Under the pieces are notes generated by a model that saw nothing but the letters and a program-made list of their open reading frames with translations, was not told the DNA's origin and searched no databases. The position numbers and the translations under genes were made by a program. Positions 1-6,923 of a DNA stretch of 34,559 nt are shown piece after piece (position 1 is the stretch's first letter; the number at the start of each line of letters is the position of its first letter). Origin of the DNA: an uncultured Gammaproteobacteria bacterium (lineage in GTDB: Bacteria; Pseudomonadota; Gammaproteobacteria; Pseudomonadales; Azotimanducaceae); assembly GCA_913049815.1 (NCBI GenBank), contig CAJWYI010000011.1, forward strand, positions 1 to 34,559, in the 5' to 3' direction.

Positions 1-44
1 ATGTTTCATCAACATCGCCCACTCTGAAGATCATGTGGACAGGA

Positions 45-104
45 GATGCAGATGCCGATGCCGATGCCGATGCCGATGCCGATGCCGATGCCGATGCCGA
101 TGTT
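45..104. repeat. Hexanucleotide tandem repeat (GATGCC)8
   Basis: Eight exact GATGCC units fill 51-98, with one degenerate unit on each side (GATGCA, GATGTT). The array begins about 7 nt downstream of the sulfatase stop codon. On the minus strand a 33-codon frame opens with an ATG right after that stop (TAAATG), reads through the array as (Gly-Ile)8 and stops at 9-11. The plus strand reads (Ala-Asp)n in one frame. The unit is a multiple of three, so copy-number change would not shift frame. I do not assert a product. Confidence 0.9.
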
Positions 105-110
105 GAGCAT

Positions 111-1664
111 TTACATCCTCCAGTCAGGATCCAGCGGCCCCGCGTAGGGCTCGTACTCGAACCGGCAGGGTTGCTCCATCAATCTCGGGTCATTCTGTTC
201 TTCAAGAATACCCATCAAACGCGCTTCGAGTGACCGCCGTACGTTGGCATATTTTGGATCGTCAGCAACATTGTTCATGTAGTCCGGATCGTCGTTCAGA
301 TCATAGAGCTCTTCTCGTGGCCGCTTGCCAAATGCCAATTGATACAGAGGCTCCACATCCTGTTCCTCACGATGATGAATCATCCACGCTTTCGTAGGGC
401 TCGCGTCCAAATCCGGGTAGGCAACCATCGTGTCATAGGCTAATAGATCAAAGTCCGGGGGTGTCGCTGAAAGGTCATCCAGCCCTTTTGGGTCCCCCAT
501 GGGCCATCGATCAGGCTCAAAGTTCACGATGTAAATGAAGTCCTTGGTACGGATGGAACGTTGTGGATACGGGAGGAAACCGTCTCGTGCAATATGCACA
601 TGGCGCTCACGCCCCGTCACCACATGATCTCTCTCGGGATCAATCTGGCCACTCTCAGCACTCCTAAGTAAAGGCATAAGGCTTTTTGCGGTCATGGTGT
701 ACGCAGGCGCAAGGCCTCCGGCTTCACAGAAAGTCGGCGCTAGGTCCATCAGGTTGACAAAATCATCTACGACGCGACCGGGTGCTATGTATCCAGGCCA
801 ACGAACGGCAAGAGCGACCTCACAGCCAATATCGTAGAGATTACACTTGGCACGAGGCATTCCCGGAATGCCATGGTCACCACTCACGACAAAGAGTGTA
901 TTGTCGAGTTCTCCTATCGCTTCGAGTTCGTCGAGTAAAATACCGAGACCGACATCAACGGCGAGACATTCCCCAAGATAATCAGCTGCATCTTCACGAA
1001 CGTCATGGACATCCGGCAGGAACGAGGGCATTCGACCCTTCAGGTCATCAGGTTCGATATTCCAAAGTGTTTTTCCGGAACCCCGCTCCCAGGTCCGATG
1101 TGTATTGGTTGGACCCCACCAATAGCAGAACGGCTGGTCCTCTGGACGTGCATCCAAAAACGCCTTGAAGTTGTCTCTCGTCTCGTCAAACAGGGCCTGC
1201 TTCGCAGCGTCGATACCCATTTCCTCAGCTTTAGCTGAGACCCAGTGAGAGAACTGGTTGAAGTTCCGTCCCGCCGGTTGAAAGCGCGTCCGTTTACCAC
1301 CAATCGGCGCGTTGGCCGTCTGCCCGGGACTCCAGACTTTGTACTGATAGCCCACAAAATAACCGGCATGTTGTTCTAGCTCGGTGGTAAATGTCGGAAT
1401 CGACTCGTCCCACACTGCACCCACAAGAATGGCACCCAGGCCCGTCTGCCAGAAATACTGTCCTGACAAGACAGAGCTTCGACATGGAGTGCACGACGGC
1501 GCTGGTACCAGCGCGTTTCTGAACAACACACCTTCCCCGGCAATGCGATCAAAGTTGGCCGTATGAATAAGCTCGTTCAGCGACCCTGGGCCCTCGTGCG
1601 TCGCATACGCCGAAGCGTATCGTCCCCAGTCATCAGCAAAGGCAAAAACAATATTGGGCTTCAT
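111..1664 (-). CDS. Sulfatase (formylglycine type), cytoplasmic
   Basis: Alkaline-phosphatase-superfamily sulfatase that hydrolyses a sulfate ester or sulfamate. The N-terminus (KPNIVFAFADDWG) supplies the metal-binding DD pair at 11-12. The maturation motif C58-T-P-C-R62 would convert Cys58 to formylglycine, and D263-H264 (SGDHG) is the second metal-binding element. The protein has 517 residues, about the family norm. I start at the ATG at 1664, because the upstream extension (TTG at 1718) reads as unrelated basic sequence. No signal peptide is visible, so it probably acts in the cytosol on imported small substrates. The overall pattern recalls N-sulfoglucosamine sulfohydrolase-like enzymes, but the substrate cannot be read from sequence. 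No maturase gene (FGE or anSME) is in the window. Confidence 0.9.
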   Translation of the reverse strand: MKPNIVFAFADDWGRYASAYATHEGPGSLNELIHTANFDRIAGEGVLFRNALVPAPSCTPCRSSVLSGQYFWQTGLGAILVGAVWDESIPTFTTELEQHAGYFVGYQYKVWSPGQTANAPIGGKRTRFQPAGRNFNQFSHWVSAKAEEMGIDAAKQALFDETRDNFKAFLDARPEDQPFCYWWGPTNTHRTWERGSGKTLWNIEPDDLKGRMPSFLPDVHDVREDAADYLGECLAVDVGLGILLDELEAIGELDNTLFVVSGDHGIPGMPRAKCNLYDIGCEVALAVRWPGYIAPGRVVDDFVNLMDLAPTFCEAGGLAPAYTMTAKSLMPLLRSAESGQIDPERDHVVTGRERHVHIARDGFLPYPQRSIRTKDFIYIVNFEPDRWPMGDPKGLDDLSATPPDFDLLAYDTMVAYPDLDASPTKAWMIHHREEQDVEPLYQLAFGKRPREELYDLNDDPDYMNNVADDPKYANVRRSLEARLMGILEEQNDPRLMEQPCRFEYEPYAGPLDPDWRM

Positions 1665-1743
1665 GGCGATATCCCGTGCTTGAGGCGACAGTCTCGGCGG
1701 ACGGACCCATCGCGTCAACCAGCAACGAAACCGTTGCCGTATT

Positions 1744-1884
1744 ATGATTTTTGCGCTTCACACGAATCCTATGATCCTGTTGCACGATTACGGGATCTGG
1801 GAGGGCATCACCCGTGCATTTGAGGACCTGGAGTGTGATGAAAAACTCTGGTTGAGCGATGTTCGCGGCACTAGCCTAGGTTAG
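1744..1884 (+). CDS. Possible small ORF, 46 aa, unknown
   Basis: This open frame is too short for the ORF track and runs from ATG 1744 to TAG 1884. Its composition is protein-like (for example HDYGIWEGITRAFEDLECDE), unlike the antisense shadows around it. There is no Shine-Dalgarno before the ATG, and the frame stays open upstream for some codons. It may therefore be a remnant of a longer gene rather than a functional small gene. It lies antisense between two minus-strand genes, and its stop codon falls inside the right arm of a strong hairpin (1865-1890). I do not recognise a family. Confidence 0.25.
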   Translation: MIFALHTNPMILLHDYGIWEGITRAFEDLECDEKLWLSDVRGTSLG

Positions 1885-1890
1885 TGCCGC
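1865..1890. terminator. Hairpin downstream of gntK, terminator-like
   Basis: Perfect 9-bp inverted repeat GCGGCACTA / TAGTGCCGC with an 8-nt centre containing the palindrome CCTAGG. It starts 20 nt after the gluconokinase stop in the direction of transcription. No T-tract follows on either strand, so this is either a weak or bidirectional terminator or an mRNA 3'-end stabiliser. Confidence 0.5.
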
Positions 1891-1909
1891 AAACCGGACT
1901 AGCGGGCGT

Positions 1910-2419
1910 CTAGCTGTTCTGCAACGCCTCGGTGACCCTGATCAGCACTTCCTGCTGAACAACGGTTATCTCGCGATCGTTCCGAACCGAAACTGCCTGT
2001 GTCGGTCTCTCCAGCGTATCAAACTGACTCTGCACCAGCGACGACGGCATGAAATGATCGGACCGGGCCTTCAGCCGCTCCTTGGCCAGCGTGTCGGAGA
2101 TATCCAGAAACAGAAACAGAAGTGGATCGTCAGCGGAAAGCTGCTGTCGATATTTATCCTTGAGGGCGGAGCACGCGACAACGATAGGTGCCTCGTCCGC
2201 CTGCGCCATCTTCAGCAGGTTGACCAGGCGCGCCAGCCAGCCCGCACGATCGTGATCGTCGAGCGGTTCTCCCCGTGACATTTTCTCCACATTTCCAGGT
2301 GGATGAAAATCATCACCATCATGAAAAGGTCTTCCCAGCGCGTCAGCCAGCCAGGACCCGATCACCGACTTTCCACTGCCTGCGACCCCCATCACCACAA
2401 TGCTCCTGTTAGCAGGCAT
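1910..2419 (-). CDS. gntK: Gluconokinase
   Basis: Phosphorylates D-gluconate to 6-phosphogluconate with ATP in the cytosol. The P-loop G11-VAGSGKS-18 follows a short beta strand (SIVVMG). The family signatures HDGDDFHPP and the later VVACSALKDKYR are present, as is FLFLD further on. Length from the chosen ATG (2419) is 169 residues, typical of the GntK family; the track's longer version adds 59 residues that are only gnd read in another frame. The start shares one base with the gnd stop (TGATG), so it is probably translated by coupling. Its product is the substrate of the upstream gene, which makes this pair a compact gluconate-to-ribulose-5-phosphate unit. Confidence 0.93.
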   Translation of the reverse strand: MPANRSIVVMGVAGSGKSVIGSWLADALGRPFHDGDDFHPPGNVEKMSRGEPLDDHDRAGWLARLVNLLKMAQADEAPIVVACSALKDKYRQQLSADDPLLFLFLDISDTLAKERLKARSDHFMPSSLVQSQFDTLERPTQAVSVRNDREITVVQQEVLIRVTEALQNS

Positions 2420-3819
2420 CAATTCAGCCAGTCCGAATGCAATGCTGGACCGTCCGGGTCTGCCAGTCGCCGATAGGTATGTGCACCAAACGCGTCCCGC
2501 TGCGCCTGTGTCAGGTTCTGAGGCAGCGATGCCGTGTGGATAGCCAGGAGCCATTGTCGCGTCGCTGACAGGACCGGTGCTGGGCGCCGGGCGCATTCAT
2601 AGCTCGCAAGCACGCTTCCCCAGTCCACATGTGTCAGATCGCGAACAACCGGATCTTTTAACAGCGCGAGCACACGGTTGTCACGTTCGAGGACGGGGAT
2701 CAACTGATCCAGCAGTCTAGAGCGGATAATGCAACCGTCAGTCCAGAGTTTGAGCACCGAAGACATTTGAACGTGCCAGTCAAATTGTGCGCTCGCGGTT
2801 TCGATTAGCTGCAGCCCCTGGAGCAGAACGCAGACCCGCGCGGCGAGAAGCGCTGCACCAAGCTGGCCGACCACCTGTTCCTGTTCGAGCAACACTTCTG
2901 AGTGCATCGGATTGAATGCTGACAATTGAACGCGCTGCGCTTTCATCGATGAAATCACGCGTGCATTGACAGCCGCCGTGATAGACGGGATGGCTACACC
3001 AAACTCCAGCGCCAATTCTACCGTCCAGCGTCCTGTACCTTTCTGTTCAGCCGCATCCAATACCTGGTCGACCAGCGCGCCACCCTCGTTGTCCTGTTTG
3101 CGCAGCACCTGCGACGAAAGTTCGAGGAGATACGACTGCAGACCACCCGAGCACCACGACTCGAAAACGTCTGCAATCTCCGATACCGGGCAGTTGCAAC
3201 CAAATCGCAGCAGGTCATAACACTCCGCCAGCAATTGCATATCGGCGTACTCAATACCATTGTGGACCATCTTGACGAAATGACCGGCGCCATCTGGTCC
3301 GACTCTCTGCACACAGTGGCCCCAGTCGGTCGAGGCGGCAATAGGTTGGAGCATCGGAGCGATAGTCTCCCATTCTCCTTCACTACAACCGGCCATCAAA
3401 CTTGGACCAAACCGCGCTCCTTTCTCCCCACCAGAGACCCCCAGCCCAACATAGCCCACACCATGTTGAGCACAACGCTCGCGTCGTTCCTGAGTCTCTC
3501 TGAAATGCGTGTTACCACCATCGATCAATATGTCCCCGGTTGCCAGCAATGGGAGCAGTGCTCCTAGTGTCTCGTCAACGGCGGGTCCGGCTTTGATCAT
3601 CATCAGAATGGTGACAGCCTCGTCTCCACCGCGTAGAGCTGCCACCAGCGAAGTCAGACTCTCGGCTACACGCAGTCCATCATCGTCACGCTCTACCGCC
3701 AACGCATGTGCAACCTCCTGCTCTAGGTTCCAACCCACTACGTTGATGCCGTGGTCAAGGAAATTCAGCGCCAGGCTTCTCCCCATGGTGGCAAGACCTA
3801 CGATCCCAATCCGGCTCAA
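2419..3819 (-). CDS. gnd: 6-phosphogluconate dehydrogenase, decarboxylating
   Basis: Oxidises 6-phosphogluconate to ribulose 5-phosphate and CO2 with NADP+, as a cytosolic homodimer. The N-terminal Rossmann motif GLATMG (8-13) is followed by the substrate-site VSGG (128-131) and the catalytic K183, N187 and E190 in KMVHNGIE. KGTGRWT and the C-terminal FGAHTYRR...HSDW segment are also present. At 466 residues it matches the long form (about 468 in E. coli). The start is TTG (3817-3819), which gives the exact expected N-terminus (SRIGIVG); the only nearby ATG is out of frame. The Shine-Dalgarno is weak. It is first in an operon with gntK and divergent from the hydroxyacid dehydrogenase gene. 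Confidence 0.95.
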   Translation of the reverse strand: MSRIGIVGLATMGRSLALNFLDHGINVVGWNLEQEVAHALAVERDDDGLRVAESLTSLVAALRGGDEAVTILMMIKAGPAVDETLGALLPLLATGDILIDGGNTHFRETQERRERCAQHGVGYVGLGVSGGEKGARFGPSLMAGCSEGEWETIAPMLQPIAASTDWGHCVQRVGPDGAGHFVKMVHNGIEYADMQLLAECYDLLRFGCNCPVSEIADVFESWCSGGLQSYLLELSSQVLRKQDNEGGALVDQVLDAAEQKGTGRWTVELALEFGVAIPSITAAVNARVISSMKAQRVQLSAFNPMHSEVLLEQEQVVGQLGAALLAARVCVLLQGLQLIETASAQFDWHVQMSSVLKLWTDGCIIRSRLLDQLIPVLERDNRVLALLKDPVVRDLTHVDWGSVLASYECARRPAPVLSATRQWLLAIHTASLPQNLTQAQRDAFGAHTYRRLADPDGPALHSDWLN

Positions 3820-3952
3820 CTTCTATTTCCCATGTCTTTTCCTCATACTAGCGCGGCTTCGCCGGCGGACAGGAGTTTAGTCAGCCGAGCACACAACAGA
3901 CAATACACCCGATACAACAGTTTACAGCGAGCAACCGTCGACAGGAGTGAAC

Positions 3953-4921
3953 ATGGCAGAACGGATCGTAGTCCTTGATGGGTACACATTGAACCCCGGT
4001 GATATCAGCTGGGAGCCATTGTCCGAGCTGGGTGAAATCGAAATACACGATCGAACCCCCGGCGATCAGATCGTGGAGCGATCAAAGTCCGCAACCTGTT
4101 TGTTGCTCAACAAGACGCCTTTATCGGCTGAAACGATCGCGGACCTTCCAGACCTTAAATATGTGGGGGTCCTTGCTACTGGATACAACGTCGTTGATAT
4201 ATCCACCTGCAAGGAAAAAGGCATCGTTGTGACCAATATACCCACATACGGCACCGACTCAGTCGCCCAACACGTTGCGGCACTGATGCTGGAGTTTGCT
4301 CGTGGCATCAGTGTCCACAACGAGGCGGTTCATAATGATGAGTGGACCCACTGCGACGATTGGTGTTTTTCACGACAACCCATGTTTGAACTCGCAGGCA
4401 AGACCATGGGCATTGTCGGTATCGGTCGAATCGGTCAGGCGGCAGCGCGCATTGGCGCCGCCATGGGCATGAAGATAATCGCACACGATCTGTACTGGCC
4501 GGATGCTGAAAAGCTCGCAGGGATGGATGTGACTCAGGTAGACATGAAGACTTTGTTCAAAGAGGCTGACGTCATCTCGCTGCACTGTCCCCTAACGCCA
4601 GAAAACGAGAAGCTCGTGAATGCCGAGCGATTGGCACAGATGAAGTCTTCGGCGATCATTATTAACACGAGTCGAGGTCCTCTTATCGACAATGAAGCAC
4701 TCGCAAATGCACTGGTCAATGGGGTGATCGGCGGTGCTGCACTCGACGTGCTTGACGTTGAACCGCCACCAGCGTCGAATCCACTCCTCACTGCACCCAA
4801 TTGCATCATCACGCCACATATTGCCTGGTATGCAAAAGAGGCGCGGGCTCGTCTAATGCGGATCGCGGCTGACAATCTGTCAGCATTTATCGGTGGCAGC
4901 CCGGAAAACACGGTCGGTTGA
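3953..4921 (+). CDS. D-2-hydroxyacid dehydrogenase (hydroxypyruvate / 2-ketogluconate reductase type)
   Basis: NAD(P)H-dependent reduction of a 2-oxo acid to the D-2-hydroxy acid. The Rossmann motif is G156-IGRIG-161 within the inserted nucleotide domain. The catalytic triad is R241 (NTSRGPLID), E270 (LDVEPP) and H289 (TPHIAWY). Length is 322 residues, normal for the family. The ATG at 3953 sits 5 nt after AGGAG (3943-3947); the GTG at 3947 overlaps that Shine-Dalgarno and is less likely. The best-known relatives are glycerate dehydrogenase HprA and GhrB-type ketogluconate reductases. Divergence from gnd-gntK favours a 2-ketogluconate to gluconate role, but that is inference. Confidence 0.88.
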   Translation: MAERIVVLDGYTLNPGDISWEPLSELGEIEIHDRTPGDQIVERSKSATCLLLNKTPLSAETIADLPDLKYVGVLATGYNVVDISTCKEKGIVVTNIPTYGTDSVAQHVAALMLEFARGISVHNEAVHNDEWTHCDDWCFSRQPMFELAGKTMGIVGIGRIGQAAARIGAAMGMKIIAHDLYWPDAEKLAGMDVTQVDMKTLFKEADVISLHCPLTPENEKLVNAERLAQMKSSAIIINTSRGPLIDNEALANALVNGVIGGAALDVLDVEPPPASNPLLTAPNCIITPHIAWYAKEARARLMRIAADNLSAFIGGSPENTVG

Positions 4922-5106
4922 CGACCACGACGACCGGCCCTATTCCAACGGCCAATCACCCGGAAGTCCTCGCCCGTCATTTAAGATGCATAAGGTAAAG
5001 GGTCGGTGTTGCATAAAACAAGCACCACCAAAAAATACTTGTCCAACCTGGCGAGCACAGCAAGAAAACGGATCATCACCCTGAAGCGAAGCCCCGGATC
5101 TAAAAG

Positions 5107-5132
5107 GGCTCCAATGAAACATTGGATGAGCC
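5107..5132. terminator. Hairpin in convergent intergenic region
   Basis: GGCTC-CAATG / CATTG-(GAT)-GAGCC with an AAA loop: ten paired bases and a three-base bulge. It lies about 190 nt past the hydroxyacid dehydrogenase stop. A terminator role is possible but no uridine run follows. Confidence 0.3.
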
Positions 5133-5237
5133 ATCGCTATACAGAGATAAGGATCGCATTCGCATTGAACTTGATCACCAGGACGCTGGTGCGCGAGCAT
5201 CATGGATGCACAGATCAGTACCCGGACCGGGTCCCGT

Positions 5238-5408
5238 TCAGGCTAAATACTCGAAAGCCAGTGGGACATTGAGGGATTGACTCCAGTGCCAGGTTTCGAA
5301 CATACCTCCATCGGGATCCAGCGAAGGGTCAGGAAGACTACGAGCGCCCCCACGCAAGAATATGAAGGAGGATAATGCTCGAGGCGACGGACACGGACAG
5401 AGATCAGC
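5238..5408 (-). pseudogene. Possible 3' remnant of a coding sequence
   Basis: A minus-strand frame ends at TGA (5240-5238) and stays open back to a stop near 5410. Its last 35 or so residues look like real protein (LPDPSLDPDGGMFETWHWSQ, then SLNVPLAFEYLA), with balanced composition and no low complexity. There is no credible start codon with a Shine-Dalgarno, and an in-frame stop cuts it off upstream. It could be the C-terminal end of a decayed gene or a chance open frame. I do not recognise the family. Confidence 0.3.
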
Positions 5409-5417
5409 TCTACTAGA

Positions 5418-6899
5418 TCAGTTGATCTGACCTGTATCGCGGACATAGCGCCGGTAATCAGACAACTGATCCTGATTGATCGCATCCGCCAATGGCCGTA
5501 AATAACTCTCCGTCAGTGAATCTGCCAGCGTTGCATGCTCGGACAACAGATCATCCCGCAACTCATCAGGATCGTTGGCACAGTCGAACAACTGAGCTGG
5601 TTTGTGATCGTCAACGCGGACCGTCAATTTGTACTCATCAGTAATTAACGTACTTTGGCCAAACAACTCACTGAGGACACACTCATGCCCCTTGTGTGCG
5701 ACCTGATCGACTGAATCATAGCCCGCAAAAGGCATCAGGGATCGACCCTCAACATTCTTCAGAGGCGACGCACCGGCGATATCGGTGATAGTCACTGGCA
5801 CATCAATCTGCTGGACCAGAGCGCGACTCTGCCAACCCTGTTCTTGCGCTAGGTGTCCACGAGCCGGACGCATGATGCACGGGACGTGTACCGACTGGTT
5901 GTAAAAATTCGCTTTGCTCCACAAGCCGTGATCACCCAGCATCTCACCGTGATCTGAAGTAAAGATGATCCAGGTATTGTCCAGTTGGTTGTCTGCCGAG
6001 AGTTGGTCAAGGATTCGTCCGATCCATGAATCGATCAACGTGATATTTGCATAGTAGTTCACCCGCCACTGTTGCCGCTGTTCAGTACTAGCTCCGATGA
6101 TCGCCTGACTTCCAGCAAGACGCGCTCGCACGATCGGTGACCCACCAGACGGAATTTCTGTAATACCTGGGTCAATGGTGTTCGCATCATATCGATCACG
6201 ATAGGCCTCCGGACCATCATAAGGATCATGGGGCCCGGTAAATTGCACCTGGAGATAAAAAGGATTGCTGTGATCGTGCTGCCCAAGCCACCGGACCGCT
6301 TCTCGCCCAACCCAGGCATCGATGTCCTCCCCCTCTGGCACCGGCGCCGGACTTTGATTCCACGGAGTGGGGTCGTTGCCACGATACGCCTCACGGACCC
6401 AATCCATGATGAAAGTACGGTGCGCATCGAGCAGTCCTTCGCGAGCAAGATGGTCGGTGTAGTGACAATCCATCCAGCCGGTCTCAATGGGATCGTTGAT
6501 TTCCAGACAATCGTCAAATCCCCATGCCTTCAACCGATCTTCCATGGCAGCGACATGCAGACCTACCTGACCTGCCGCACCGTGACGCCATAGGTGAGTC
6601 TTGCCAATAACAGCAGTTCGGTAGCCTTCATCGCGAATGTTGCGGACATGACTGGGTCCTTCTTCATGAGCGCCACTACGGTTGCTCCAGACACCACTTT
6701 GCCTTGGCAGCTGCCCATTCATCAGTGCCGCACGAGCCGGTACACAAAGTGGTGAATTCGATATGCAACGTGTGAATGTCACACCTTCGGAGGCCAGTCG
6801 GTCCAGACAAGGGGTTTGAACCTGCTCGTTGACCACCCCCAGGCAATCACCGCGCATCTGGTCTGCAAAGATGTACAGGATGTTGGGTCGTTTCTTCAC
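5418..6899 (-). CDS. Sulfatase (formylglycine type), choline-sulfatase / PMH-like architecture
   Basis: Cytosolic type I sulfatase or arylsulfatase/phosphonate monoester hydrolase relative. Visible elements in order: D13-Q14 (FADQMRGD) as metal site; C52-V-P-A-R56 as the formylglycine motif; K100-T-H102; H224 in GPHDPYD; D316-H317 (SDHGEMLGDHGLW) with K329. The DQ pair and the 'GDHGLWSK' block resemble choline sulfatase and phosphonate monoester hydrolases more than lysosomal-type sulfatases. The 493 residues start at GTG 6899, fixed by AGGAG 7 nt upstream. No signal peptide is present. It follows the ThDP enzyme by 24 nt and is surely co-transcribed with it, which suggests the desulfated product or a derivative feeds that enzyme. 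Substrate unknown. Confidence 0.9.
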   Translation of the reverse strand: MKKRPNILYIFADQMRGDCLGVVNEQVQTPCLDRLASEGVTFTRCISNSPLCVPARAALMNGQLPRQSGVWSNRSGAHEEGPSHVRNIRDEGYRTAVIGKTHLWRHGAAGQVGLHVAAMEDRLKAWGFDDCLEINDPIETGWMDCHYTDHLAREGLLDAHRTFIMDWVREAYRGNDPTPWNQSPAPVPEGEDIDAWVGREAVRWLGQHDHSNPFYLQVQFTGPHDPYDGPEAYRDRYDANTIDPGITEIPSGGSPIVRARLAGSQAIIGASTEQRQQWRVNYYANITLIDSWIGRILDQLSADNQLDNTWIIFTSDHGEMLGDHGLWSKANFYNQSVHVPCIMRPARGHLAQEQGWQSRALVQQIDVPVTITDIAGASPLKNVEGRSLMPFAGYDSVDQVAHKGHECVLSELFGQSTLITDEYKLTVRVDDHKPAQLFDCANDPDELRDDLLSEHATLADSLTESYLRPLADAINQDQLSDYRRYVRDTGQIN

Positions 6900-6906
6900 C
6901 TACTCA

Positions 6907-6911
6907 CTCCT
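6907..6911 (-). promoter_or_regulatory. Shine-Dalgarno AGGAG fixing the GTG start of sulfatase 2
   Basis: AGGAG (read on the minus strand) ends 7 nt before the GTG at 6899. No in-frame ATG matches the family N-terminus, so this site decides the start. Confidence 0.8.
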
Positions 6912-6923
6912 GTGATGTTAAGG

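Larger units (their letters stand above)
4922..5417. other. 496-bp stretch without a confident gene
   Basis: Lies between the stop of the D-2-hydroxyacid dehydrogenase (+) and the stop of the second sulfatase (-), so it is a convergent region. It contains an imperfect hairpin at 5107-5132 (GGCTCCAATG AAA CATTG, 3-nt bulge, GAGCC), which could terminate either transcript although no T-tract follows. At 5238-5408 there is a protein-like minus-strand frame listed separately. I see no RNA gene or mobile element. Confidence 0.6.

Noticed and set aside
51-98. Tandem array considered as a CRISPR
   Set aside because: Units are contiguous 6-mers with no spacers, and no cas genes are present.
33-233. 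66-aa plus-strand ORF rich in Ala-Asp
   Set aside because: It is the hexamer array read in one frame followed by antisense of the sulfatase end; no family similarity is visible.
2419-2596. N-terminal extension of gluconokinase in the ORF track
   Set aside because: It is the end of gnd in another frame; the family N-terminus begins at ATG 2419.
4922-5417. Search for a tRNA or other structured RNA in the gap
   Set aside because: No cloverleaf or CCA-ended stem could be found by eye; only one bulged hairpin was seen.
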